Of a DNA stretch of 64,000 nt, positions 9,801 through 17,199 are shown piece after piece. Source of the DNA: Deltaproteobacteria bacterium (GTDB lineage Bacteria > Desulfobacterota > Binatia > Binatales > Binataceae). The notes under the pieces were generated by a model, which saw only the letters and a program-made list of their open reading frames with translations, did no database searches and was not told the DNA's origin. A program made the position numbers and the translations under genes. Where the stretch lies: positions 1-64,000 of the forward strand of contig JAJXYF010000015.1 of assembly GCA_021780755.1 (NCBI GenBank), written 5' to 3'. The number at the start of each line of letters is the position of its first letter. The first letter of the stretch is position 1.

Positions 9801-9990
9801 GCCAATACTCATTACGGCACTGGCTACAGTGGTCGGGTTGCTACCTATAGCTTTAAGTGCGGAGGCTTCCGCGCCTCTCGCACGAGCGGCCATCGGCGGT
9901 TTGGCCGCTTCCACGATTCTAGCGCTCGTGTTGGTTCCATGTATGTATGAACTTCTCTATTCACGTAGAAGGATCGAGGTCGGACGGTGA
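6871..9990 (+). CDS. RND efflux permease (tandem copy 2, proton-relay D to N)
   Basis: 1039 residues, same architecture as the preceding permease and starting 39 bases after it. The two share near-identical DNA over the N-terminal ~240 codons and again around TM2, then diverge strongly toward the C terminus. The TM4 motif reads GRLVDNSVIVLEN: the second of the two relay aspartates is asparagine (codon AAT 8065-8067). In AcrB-type pumps this position is essential for proton coupling. A four-residue deletion relative to copy 1 lies near the C terminus. Two consecutive permeases with one adaptor recall MdtBC/MuxBC heteromeric pumps, so this may be the non-energised partner subunit. Confidence 0.9.
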   Translation: MPSFSLRNPYTIIVGALVIVILGMTAFMRMPVDVFPNIKIPAVVVATFYQGMPPLDMEDNITFRYERFFTLGSNIEHVESRSLSGVSIIKVFFQPGTDIEAAAAQMGTLAMADLGIMPPGTLPPLVLQYDASSLPVVLVTVEGKGYGETQLEDQARYNIRNQLATVPGASVPIPFGGKFRQVMAYVNPQALQARGLSLTDVVHALDQSNLILPAGDVKLGAKDYYIYSNSMIENADDINKVPIKIGRGQAPVLMSDVGKVQISSQIQYNKVLINGQPSVYIPVLRQVGANTISVVDGVRNLLPKVFGLPPGMKLRTIFDQSTYIMAAIKSLEHEAVSGSVLASLMILIFLGSFRSTLAIFLSIPLSILAGAFGLYINDSTINIMTLGGFALAIGRLVDNSVIVLENINRHLAEGEEPAIAVRQGADEVALSVLAITLTTCIVFFPVMFLFGVAKYLFSALALAVVLSIGASYLIAMTVIPIYCARFLTAEEARSVEAGAGLFAGFRRGYDKFSHHYEKWLSAALDHKLPVITGVSLLFIASLAMYPLLGTELFPQTDAGAFTINFRAPAGTRIEQTTELARKIEALINRTIPPHDLDMVVSNIGLAPSISAIYSPNAAEDSGFIQVELKENHQQPTSVYVAKLRQLLPIELPETRTLFSSGSIVDAVLNFGMMAPIDVQFAGSRFDPIYKAAGDAQKVIQGLPQVSQTFVQQESQYPTLNINVDRVRSARLGINQKNVIANVITALNSNLYIKPSIWIDRANSNDYFLTVQYPGADKGFDSLGTLENIPVKSNQSATGHAQSLLLRDVASIVPEYHPSEADHYNIQRVVDLLVSPSSENLGGTQTAIENALHHLSLPQGVVINYRGSIAAMRSSFASMDFGLFIAVVLVYLVMVAQFRSFLDPLIVMFAVPMGLIGVIWILWATGTTLNIESFMGIIYMVGIAVSNAILLVDFANERIRQGDDLRRAVVDSARIRMRPILITALATVVGLLPIALSAEASAPLARAAIGGLAASTILALVLVPCMYELLYSRRRIEVGR

Positions 9991-11195
9991 ACTTTCCAAA
10001 AGTTAACATAGTGGCGATTGTCGTGGTTATGGCGACGCTAGGGTGGGCCTGCGGGCAACCGGCGGATCCGATCGCGGTCCCGACGGACCCTACGGTTGAG
10101 GTGATCCATCCTCAACGGAGCGAGATGGTGCAGAGCATCGATCTGCCGGGCGACGTAGTCGGGTTTTCTGAAGCGGCCTTGCACGCGAAGGTCACTGGCT
10201 ATTTGCAGTCCATCAGCGTTGACAAAGGCGACTGGGTAAAGAAGGACCAGGTGTTGGCGCAAATCGAAGTGCCCGAGCTCCATTCAAATCTGGCTCGCGC
10301 ACAGGCAAGTCTGGAGATTGCGAAGATTACATATGACCGACTAAAGCATGTTCAACAGTCTGATCCGCGCTTGGTGTCGCAGCAGGATGTGGACATGTCT
10401 TTCGCCAAATACCAGGAAACCGAGGCTGCCATGCAGACCCTCCAGACAATGGTGGCATATACAAAGATTGTCGCCCCATTTGACGGCGTGATCACCGGAA
10501 GGTTCGCGGACCCAGGCGCCTTGATTCGAGCCGGTGGTGGTGATTTTGGGGTGGACGAAACGTCTGGACTGATTTCCCCCGGTGCGACTGAAGGGGCGGG
10601 CGGTCACCGTAATGGAGGAGGTCCGATCCTTACGCTGGCAAACATCAGCAAGTTGCGCATCTATATCTATGTGCCCGAAGGGTCGTATCCGCTCATCCGA
10701 AAAGGTACCCCAGCGGTATTGCATTTCGATGAATATCCGAATCGTGTATTCAAAGGAGAGGTGGCGCGATTTGCAACCTCGCTCGACCTCGCGACGCGAA
10801 CGATGTTGACCGAAGTCGATATCGACAATCCGGAGCATATTATTTATCCACGGAGTTATGCTCACGTTACGCTTGACTTGATTCGCCATAACGACGCGCT
10901 GAATGTTCCGAGCGCCGCCATTCAAGGCAGCGGAGACTCGGCCCGCGTCCTGGTGGTCAAGGCCGGCCGCCTTGCCGAAGTTCCCGTATCGACGGGCCTC
11001 AGTGACGGGAGTCGCGTGGAAGTCACGTCGGGACTGACCGATAAATCGCTGGTCGTCAGCACCTATAGCAATGCACTTAGCCCCGGGGAAAAGGTGCGCT
11101 TCAGCTTGTCCAAACTCACGCATGAAGCGAACTCGGGGTTTGATGGCGGCGGGTCGAAGGGACTTATGGACAAGTCACCCACCCCGAATACATAG
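9987..11195 (+). CDS. RND efflux membrane-fusion (adaptor) protein
   Basis: 402 codons from GTG 9987, whose GTGA overlaps the stop of the second permease, which indicates translational coupling. The N terminus is a hydrophobic leader ending in GWACGQ, so the adaptor may be lipid-anchored in the periplasm. The biotinyl-lipoyl-like half-motif (ALHAKVTGYLQSISVDKGDW) is followed by a short helical hairpin, the closing half-motif APFDGVITGR, and a beta-barrel domain. A glycine-rich insertion lies at about residues 175-210. The protein bridges the inner-membrane pumps to the outer-membrane channel encoded next. Confidence 0.92.
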   Translation: MNFPKVNIVAIVVVMATLGWACGQPADPIAVPTDPTVEVIHPQRSEMVQSIDLPGDVVGFSEAALHAKVTGYLQSISVDKGDWVKKDQVLAQIEVPELHSNLARAQASLEIAKITYDRLKHVQQSDPRLVSQQDVDMSFAKYQETEAAMQTLQTMVAYTKIVAPFDGVITGRFADPGALIRAGGGDFGVDETSGLISPGATEGAGGHRNGGGPILTLANISKLRIYIYVPEGSYPLIRKGTPAVLHFDEYPNRVFKGEVARFATSLDLATRTMLTEVDIDNPEHIIYPRSYAHVTLDLIRHNDALNVPSAAIQGSGDSARVLVVKAGRLAEVPVSTGLSDGSRVEVTSGLTDKSLVVSTYSNALSPGEKVRFSLSKLTHEANSGFDGGGSKGLMDKSPTPNT

Positions 11196-11214
11196 AGTCC
11201 TTTGGAGTAGAGTC

Positions 11215-12711
11215 ATGAAGTACTGGCGTGTCATCGCGCTTTTAGCCTGCATCCTGTTCGTTACCTATGGGTCTCTGGGCGCGACCGAGGCCGGAAGCGC
11301 ATACTTGAGTCAGATCGGCAGCATGCCGACGCCAATAGCACCGCTGTCAGCCGGAGCTTCGCAGGGCTCAGCCGCGGCGGTCCAGCAGGTTCCAGGGGCC
11401 GCGACCTCGGCTTCGGTACCGATCGCGGCGGGGACCATGCTGACGCTCAAACAGGCGATTTCCGTCGCGCTCGAGTACCATCCGAGAATCAAGGAAGCGG
11501 CGGAGAACCTCAATGCCGCTAGTGCTCGGGTCGGCGAGGCCCGCTCGTACCTCGGGCCTCAGGCGCTAGTGATCGGTCAGGATCTAGGCAGTACGGATAA
11601 TGGGATCGGCAACGCCAGCTATTACAATCCCGATGGGGCCTTTCCTCGCATGACGGGACGCAATCATGATCTGCCGCCCAACGATTTCTCTCAGAGTTGG
11701 AATGCCAACAATAACTATATGGGAGGTCTCGCGGTTTCGCAGTTTCTTTTCGACTTCGGTCGCCGCCACGGCTTTGTATCTCAACGCAGGTTTGAAGCCG
11801 CCTCGGTTTCCGCAGCCGAACAACTCGCGAAGCTCGATCTGGTGTTTGAGGTTTCGCAGCGCTACTTCGGAGTGCTCCAAGCCAAACAACTAATCAAAGT
11901 TTACGAAAAAGCGGTCGAGCAACGGCAATATCATCTGCACGAGGCCCAGGTGAAGGCCAATGCCGGACTTCGCCCTCAACTGGATGTCTATGTGACTCAG
12001 GCTGAGGTCGAGCGCGCCCAACTACACCTGGTCGATGCCCATAATACCTACGGAGACGCCAAAGTAGCGCTCAATAATGCCTTAGGCTTGGGTGAACGTG
12101 CGCCCGAGTACCATCTCGCTGATGTTCTTACTTATTCGCCCGTGGCCGAGACGGTGGCGCCTCTGATCGCAACCGCGCTGCGGCAGCGCCCGGACCTGAA
12201 TGAACTCGAAAACCAGGCGAAGGCTCTGGGAGCTCAAATCGTCCAGTACAAAAGTGATAACTATCCCACGGTTAGCGCGTTAGGCGGCTACTCAGCCATA
12301 GGCACCGGGCTGCCCGCCGCGAACAATTTCAACATTGGCGTCGTGATCACATGGCCAATTTTCAACAGTTTTTTGACCACTGATCAAATCGCCGAAGCTA
12401 AAGCTCGACAACGCGCTGCTCAGTATGCAATCGAAGATCTCCAACAACGAATTATCCTTCAGGTACAGACGGCATTTCTGGATTCGCAGGCTTCCTTACA
12501 GCGTATCGACCGGGCGCAGAAGGCGTTGGCCGCCTCGCGAGCGGAACTTGAGCTTGCCGAAAAGCGCTACCAGACTGGGCTGGCTAATATTGTAGAGTTA
12601 GAAGACGCTCAACGTTACTACACATACGATGATGCTGAGTACGCTAGCTCCTTGTACGGATTTGCGGTGGCGAAGGCCGCGGTAGAAGAGGCCACAGGCC
12701 GATCCCTATGA
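11215..12711 (+). CDS. TolC-family outer-membrane efflux protein
   Basis: Start placed at ATG 11215 (MKYWRVIALLACILF) because a GGAG site precedes it and a signal peptide begins there; the longer upstream frame overlaps the adaptor gene. The 498-residue product has the duplicated OEP repeat: LTLKQAISVALEYHPRI at the start of repeat one, and long helical segments ending in AELELAEKRYQTGLANIVEL in repeat two. It completes the tripartite pump encoded upstream (permeases, adaptor, channel) by forming the trimeric outer-membrane and periplasmic duct. Confidence 0.92.
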   Translation: MKYWRVIALLACILFVTYGSLGATEAGSAYLSQIGSMPTPIAPLSAGASQGSAAAVQQVPGAATSASVPIAAGTMLTLKQAISVALEYHPRIKEAAENLNAASARVGEARSYLGPQALVIGQDLGSTDNGIGNASYYNPDGAFPRMTGRNHDLPPNDFSQSWNANNNYMGGLAVSQFLFDFGRRHGFVSQRRFEAASVSAAEQLAKLDLVFEVSQRYFGVLQAKQLIKVYEKAVEQRQYHLHEAQVKANAGLRPQLDVYVTQAEVERAQLHLVDAHNTYGDAKVALNNALGLGERAPEYHLADVLTYSPVAETVAPLIATALRQRPDLNELENQAKALGAQIVQYKSDNYPTVSALGGYSAIGTGLPAANNFNIGVVITWPIFNSFLTTDQIAEAKARQRAAQYAIEDLQQRIILQVQTAFLDSQASLQRIDRAQKALAASRAELELAEKRYQTGLANIVELEDAQRYYTYDDAEYASSLYGFAVAKAAVEEATGRSL

Positions 12712-13023
12712 GCGCCTGAAAGAGTACTGTCTCTGGGACGGCGCAAGTCGGATTAGCGACGCAGCGGCTCAATAGCTCACGTATAGCCAAGGTGGGGAGG
12801 TTATTATGATGATAGTTAACAGCGGCTGAAATATATGCCGGTATTCAGTAATGTGCAACTGTGCTGGGTTTTATCCACCACTGATTTAACGATGAGCGTG
12901 GAGCACTAAAATAGAGCCTTCGCCCTGGCGAAACGATTCCCTATTTTATCTGACCTTAGGTCAGATCGAGGCCAACTGCATTGGCCGCATATCGCGTCGG
13001 GCGGAGATTTTTGAGAGCGCAGC
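12712..13023. other. intergenic region between efflux operon and TnpB/Cas12-like gene
   Basis: No gene is seen and no direct-repeat array is present. The region is more AT-rich than its neighbours and contains one clear dyad at 12948-12966. It probably holds the promoter of the gene at 13024. Confidence 0.4.
12948..12966. promoter_or_regulatory. perfect 8-bp dyad upstream of the TnpB/Cas12-like gene
   Basis: ATCTGACC and GGTCAGAT arms flank a three-base TTA centre, 57 bases before the start codon at 13024. The length and symmetry suit a dimeric repressor operator. It could equally be a small RNA hairpin; there is no T-run after it, so a terminator for the efflux operon is less likely. Confidence 0.4.
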
Positions 13024-14073
13024 ATGAATGAGAACGAGCAACTGCGCATCGTACATCGCACGTGCCGGGTGCCGCTCAAGATACCGACCAGTGAAGAGTG
13101 GATGGAATTACGGCGTATTTCTTTCTTGTGCGCGAATTTTGGGAATCACCTGTTGACCGAATCCTACGCCACAGTAAAGGGCCTGCGCGGCCTCCATCCA
13201 TATACGGACTACCGCACGATGCTATCGTCGGCAGTCCGCGACGCTATCAGTCGCGAATGCATTGGTATATGGCGCAGACTGGGAAAACGGATTCTAATGG
13301 GCGAACAGACACTGGCCCGTTTTGCCGCGAATCGGGCAATCCTGGTCCGAGGTCAAGGAGTTATTCTGGATCGCCTTCCAGGCAATGGCTTGGTTCTAAG
13401 GGTTCGCTTACTTCCGGCGCGAGATAGATCCGCTACGACATTTCCGGTTTGGATGCCGGCGCTTGATCGTGACGTTTGGCTTTCGCAAGAGGTTGCAAAA
13501 CTCGAAGCAGGGAGTCATCGGCTGACAAGGCTGGCACTGGTCTTTGAGCGGCCTGGACGCAAGGTTGTTGCTTTTGTCTCTTATAGCAAATCGATCGATG
13601 AACCAGCAGTCAGTGGTGGCGAGGCGGTCCTCGAATGCTCGCAATCTGATTGCCGGCTCCGAAGTGGAGATCGAACGCTCGCGCTCAATGACGCGGTGCA
13701 CCGGCTCACTACTATGAAGGAGCACTTCGCTGGGATTCACGCTCGCCTTAGAAAGCATCTGGGCATGTCCGGACGGCGCCGCACGCTACGCAACTCGCTT
13801 TTGAAGGCAGGCAGCTTCGAAGACTGGGCTCAGGGTCCACTGCACCAACTGTCACGACAGATAGTCGATTGGAGTCGGAAGCATGAAGCGACCGTACTTC
13901 GGCTGTGCATCGAGCGATCGGCGCAACTGCCATGCGCACATTTAGAGACTTTGATCGAGTACAAAGCCGAAGAGGTTGGTATTCGAGTGATCAGAGTCGC
14001 AATGAACCATCCGCACAGCCCTGACGAATGGCAGAGAGGCGCAGCGACTTACAGGCTGGATGCGGCCAAATGA
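13024..14073 (+). CDS. TnpB/Cas12-like protein, RuvC site apparently lost
   Basis: 349 residues. Several stretches fit the layout of TnpB and small type V effectors. There is a helical N-terminal segment (residues 22-60). Around residues 96-130 there is a wedge-like strand region (LARFAANRAILVRGQGVIL, then LRVRLLP). A C-terminal helix block LHQLSRQIVDWSRKHEATV (273-291) is followed by LETLIEYKAEEVGIRVIRV (307-325), a hallmark just before the zinc finger and RuvC-III in these nucleases. Here the protein ends 24 residues later, so the CxxC zinc finger and RuvC-III aspartate are absent. The RuvC-I region (about 200-212, GGEAVLECSQSDC) lacks the expected GxDxG. There is no TnpA and no CRISPR array nearby. 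It could be a nuclease-dead, RNA-guided binding protein or a decayed transposon gene. The assignment rests on motif reading only. Confidence 0.5.
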   Translation: MNENEQLRIVHRTCRVPLKIPTSEEWMELRRISFLCANFGNHLLTESYATVKGLRGLHPYTDYRTMLSSAVRDAISRECIGIWRRLGKRILMGEQTLARFAANRAILVRGQGVILDRLPGNGLVLRVRLLPARDRSATTFPVWMPALDRDVWLSQEVAKLEAGSHRLTRLALVFERPGRKVVAFVSYSKSIDEPAVSGGEAVLECSQSDCRLRSGDRTLALNDAVHRLTTMKEHFAGIHARLRKHLGMSGRRRTLRNSLLKAGSFEDWAQGPLHQLSRQIVDWSRKHEATVLRLCIERSAQLPCAHLETLIEYKAEEVGIRVIRVAMNHPHSPDEWQRGAATYRLDAAK

Positions 14074-14214
14074 TCCTTATCGGCATGTAGTTCGGGGAAT
14101 CGAATGCAGGTTCATCATTATGTTGTTTAAGATCGGCACCAGACAGCAATAGGCAATATTGAACTCACTGGTTGCATATCCAATCGTGAATGTATGTACA
14201 ATGGCGAGGACCCA

Positions 14215-14682
14215 ATGTTAGGGTACACAAAGATACTCTGCGCTCTCGACTTTGATGACCATCTAACAAGTACATTTATTCTAGCTACGGCGCTGGCTAA
14301 GGAGAATGGTGCAACGCTGTATTTACTCCATGTGGCTCCTGTGCCTTTGGGAGTCCTGGACGTTCCGTTGCCCTTCGTTACAAATCCCAAATGGGAGCGT
14401 GATGCCCGGCTGCGGCTCGAAGAGCTTGTTCGCCAACACGGGCAAACGAGCGTGCGCTGCGAAATTCGCGTCAAGAGCGGTTTGCCCGATGTCGATATCG
14501 TGCGCGAGGCAAATGAGTTGGGGGTCGACTTGATCGTAGTGGGAACCCACGGCCGGGGTGGGGTCAGTCATCTCTTACTTGGGAGTGTCGCGGAGCAGGT
14601 TATCCGCTATGCCACGTGCCCCGTGCTCGTCATTCGCCCAGCGAAACAGCCTCAGCCCGTGCTTCCCGGTCAGGGTGAGTGA
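14215..14682 (+). CDS. universal stress protein (UspA family)
   Basis: 155 residues from ATG 14215, chosen because GCGAGG precedes it; an upstream in-frame ATG at 14194 has no such site. Starts MLGYTKILCALDFDD, with the conserved aspartate after the first strand. It ends with VVGTHGRGGVSHLLLGSVAE, the G-x2-G-x9-G-S ATP-binding motif of the UspA family. These cytosolic dimers bind ATP and act in stress resistance. It lies 141 bases after the TnpB/Cas12-like gene and upstream of sthA on the same strand. Confidence 0.9.
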   Translation: MLGYTKILCALDFDDHLTSTFILATALAKENGATLYLLHVAPVPLGVLDVPLPFVTNPKWERDARLRLEELVRQHGQTSVRCEIRVKSGLPDVDIVREANELGVDLIVVGTHGRGGVSHLLLGSVAEQVIRYATCPVLVIRPAKQPQPVLPGQGE

Positions 14683-14918
14683 AGGAGTGATGAAGAGTCG
14701 GTCGCAGGCTCGGTTATTTTTTGATCGTCGCGGGGATAAGCGCGTGCGTTATGCTATTGGCTGGGCGTCCTTCATTGCCATTGCTCCCGGTCGGCAGAAA
14801 ATTTCCCCTCGGTCGTGAACTCCGGCGATATTAGCTTCAAGCTTTAGTGCGCCCGCGATGAGACGAAGCAATTGCCTGACGCTGCCGAAGCGAAGGTGTC
14901 CAGAGACGGAGCCACCCA

Positions 14919-16322
14919 ATGGCAGAGTTTGATTACGATCTTGTAGTGCTCGGTTCAGGCCCTGCCGGCCATCACGCCGCGATCCAGGCCGCGAAATTGC
15001 GCAAGCGAGTTATGGTGGCGGAGCGTAGAGCCATACTCGGCGGAATCTGCGTCAACCTTGGGACTATCCCGAGCAAGACAATTCGTGAATCGGTGCTCTA
15101 TCTGTCTGGTTACCGTGAGCGCCGGATTTACGGCGAATCCTATCAGCTTAAAGAACATATTACGCTCGACGATCTTCGCGCCAGGGTCGAGCCGGTTGTG
15201 CGTCACGAGGTCGACGTGTCGCGCCATCAACTGATTCGCAATGGAGTCGAAATAGTCAACGCCGAAGCGTCCTTCACCGGGCCACATACGCTTCGCCTCG
15301 CACTGCCAGATGAGTCGAGGCAGCGCACCGTGAGCGCGCGTTACATTGTGATCGCGGTCGGCACCGCCGTGACGCGTGACCCGCAGATGCCGCGGGACGG
15401 GCATTTGGTGTTTTCGAGCGACGACGTGATGCAACTCGACGAGCTGCCGCACACTCTCGCGGTGATCGGTGGTGGCGTGATCGGATGCGAGTACGCGAGC
15501 ATGTTTGCGGCGCTGGGTGTGCGCGTGACGTTGATCGATATGCGTCCCCGGCTGCTGCCATTCGTCGATGCCGAAGTCGTCAGAGCGCTCGGTTATCACC
15601 TCGGTGAGAATCGGGTTACGCTTCGCCTGGGCGAGAAAGTGGCGGCTGCTGAGATCATCGAGGATCACGGCTTGCGCCGCGTGCGTATATCACTCGCCAG
15701 CGGCAAGCAGATTGTTGCCGACAAGGTTCTGTCCGCGGTCGGCCGAATGGGCGCGAGCGCGAGTCTCAACCTGACGGCGGCGGGAATTGAACCGGACCCG
15801 CGCGGGCGCATACCGGTCAACAGTGCATACCGGACGATAGTGCCGCATATTTACGCCGCCGGCGACATTATTGGCTTCCCCAGCCTCGCGTCCACCTCCG
15901 CCGAGCAGGGACGGTTGGCCGCATGTGATGCCTTCGGAGTCACTGCGCGATGGTCACCGGAGCTCTTTCCGTATGGCATCTACACGATACCCGAGATTTC
16001 TTTCGTAGGTCGCAACGAGGAGGAGTTGACCGCCGAAAAAGTACCATACGAAATAGGCAAGGCGCAGTATCGTGAGATTGCACGCGGAAATATCATCGGC
16101 GACTCGATCGGGATGCTCAAGCTGCTCTTCGATCGTGCGACGCGCGACCTCCTGGGCGTGCACATTATCGGCGAAGGCGCGGTCGAGCTTGTGCATATCG
16201 GACAAGCGGTGCTCGCCCATAAGGGGAAGGTGGATTACTTCATCGAAACCGTTTTCAACTATCCGACGCTCGCGGAATGCTACAAGAATGCAGCCTTCGA
16301 TGGGATCAATCGGTTGCAATAG
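14919..16322 (+). CDS. sthA: soluble pyridine nucleotide transhydrogenase
   Basis: 467 residues, a typical length. The FAD motif LGSGPAGHHAA is at the N terminus. The segment GGICVNLGTIPSK keeps the first but not the second cysteine of the lipoamide-dehydrogenase disulfide, which distinguishes SthA from its dithiol relatives. A second Rossmann motif (IGGGVIGCEYAS) binds NAD(P)H. The C-terminal dimerisation domain contains FNYPTLAECYKNAA. The enzyme moves reducing equivalents between NADPH and NAD+ in the cytosol. It appears as a single gene, possibly co-expressed with the stress protein upstream. Confidence 0.88.
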   Translation: MAEFDYDLVVLGSGPAGHHAAIQAAKLRKRVMVAERRAILGGICVNLGTIPSKTIRESVLYLSGYRERRIYGESYQLKEHITLDDLRARVEPVVRHEVDVSRHQLIRNGVEIVNAEASFTGPHTLRLALPDESRQRTVSARYIVIAVGTAVTRDPQMPRDGHLVFSSDDVMQLDELPHTLAVIGGGVIGCEYASMFAALGVRVTLIDMRPRLLPFVDAEVVRALGYHLGENRVTLRLGEKVAAAEIIEDHGLRRVRISLASGKQIVADKVLSAVGRMGASASLNLTAAGIEPDPRGRIPVNSAYRTIVPHIYAAGDIIGFPSLASTSAEQGRLAACDAFGVTARWSPELFPYGIYTIPEISFVGRNEEELTAEKVPYEIGKAQYREIARGNIIGDSIGMLKLLFDRATRDLLGVHIIGEGAVELVHIGQAVLAHKGKVDYFIETVFNYPTLAECYKNAAFDGINRLQ

Positions 16323-16489
16323 CCGACGCCACGTTCAGCATTTCCTGGCGCAATGCTTCTCTCGATAAAGATTGATTGTACGTGCGGCGGCATCGGCATA
16401 AGAGGGTTCTGTTATCCGAGAAACACATAATGCCGATCGCTGGGCGAGCCTAATAAGCTAGAATGTCACCACCCTTGTTTGAGATGCAA

Positions 16490-16729
16490 TCAAGCCGCTG
16501 CGTCTCCCTGATCTAACGTCTCTAACGTCCCCGGGGGCGGACATGAATAGTAAGTCTCGCCGTCGGCAAAATCGGGACATGGATTGTCAACCTGACAAGT
16601 ACAATCGGGCGCCGGTCGCTGATAGGTATTGGGGTTGGAACAAGTTGCGGTGCATCCGGTTTGATGGGTCGGGTTGAGGCATTCGCCGCTGGGCGACGGA
16701 CCTTGGCCCCGAACATTTCGAGATCGTGC
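16490..16729 (-). pseudogene. cysteine-rich gene remnant
   Basis: An open frame of 80 codons ends at TGA 16490-16492 and contains seven cysteines in a pattern such as CLNPTHQTGCTATC and CTCQVDNPCPDF, which looks like a genuine small extracellular or disulfide-rich domain. There is no start codon: the frame is closed upstream by TGA at 16730-16732. I do not recognise the family. Either a 5'-truncated gene or chance; the cysteine spacing makes chance less attractive. Confidence 0.3.
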
Positions 16730-17060
16730 TCATCCGCACTCCCCATGGATGTACCGGCCAACGAGAATCAGTTGACTTGGGCAACCGCATCGCCGTTGCC
16801 GACGCCCTTTGGTCGCACAGAGGTCGAAAAGACCCCGGGCGCGGGTTTTCCTCACGCGGTCCCATCACCCGCCGCGACTCCGGCGGGGCTATGCGCGACC
16901 AATCAGCAATGACCCGGTCCGGACATCACATCTGCCACCCTGCGACCGTGTAAGCACCCCGGGGTTCCGCGGGAAGCGCGGAACCCCGGGACTCCCTTAA
17001 GGCGCTCCGCTCAACGCTCCTCTATGGGGATGCCATGCACTGCCCCCCGCCGCGCAAGGC

Positions 17061-17160
17061 TGAAATCCTTCACGCAAAAAGCCAATGGTGAAATAGTTCA
17101 GCAATTTTGGGTGAACTATTTCAGGGCAAACAGGCGGCAAACATGTTTCACGTGAAACAT
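17061..17160 (-). repeat. parS-linked composite element, copy A
   Basis: Read on the minus strand, the parS palindrome is followed after 12 bases by a 27-base box (17105-17131). The box is made of GTTTGCC, then TGAAAT and GTTCACCCAAAA with single bases between them. A perfect 12-bp inverted repeat (TGAAATAGTTCA at 17089-17100 and its complement at 17112-17123) overlaps the box, and a further TGAAATCC motif closes the element at 17061. The same order and spacing recur at 48373-48499 on the plus strand. Confidence 0.7.
17144..17159. promoter_or_regulatory. parS centromere site A
   Basis: TGTTTCACGTGAAACA is an exact 16-bp match to the widely conserved chromosomal parS consensus, the DNA site loaded by the CTPase clamp ParB for chromosome segregation. 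The palindrome extends to 18 bp (17143-17160). parS sites cluster around replication origins in most bacteria, so the window is probably origin-proximal. Confidence 0.9.
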
Positions 17161-17199
17161 CTTCGCCGTCTGTTTGTTTCTCGGTGCCTCCCCGGATAG

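Larger units (their letters stand above)
16323..17199. other. intergenic region with gene remnant and parS element A
   Basis: No intact gene is seen in 877 bases. On the minus strand at 16490-16729 there is an open cysteine-rich segment without a start codon. The right end (17061-17160) is a structured element ending in a perfect parS site. A GC-rich hairpin-like stretch (ccccggggttcc/ggaaccccgggg type) lies at about 16958-16992. Confidence 0.5.

Noticed and set aside
12712-13023. CRISPR array near the TnpB/Cas12-like gene
   Set aside because: No direct repeats of 20-40 bases with regular spacing are present on either side of the gene.
14690-14818. Small 42-codon frame after uspA
   Set aside because: AGGAG lies too close to the ATG, there is no recognisable family, and it may be chance.
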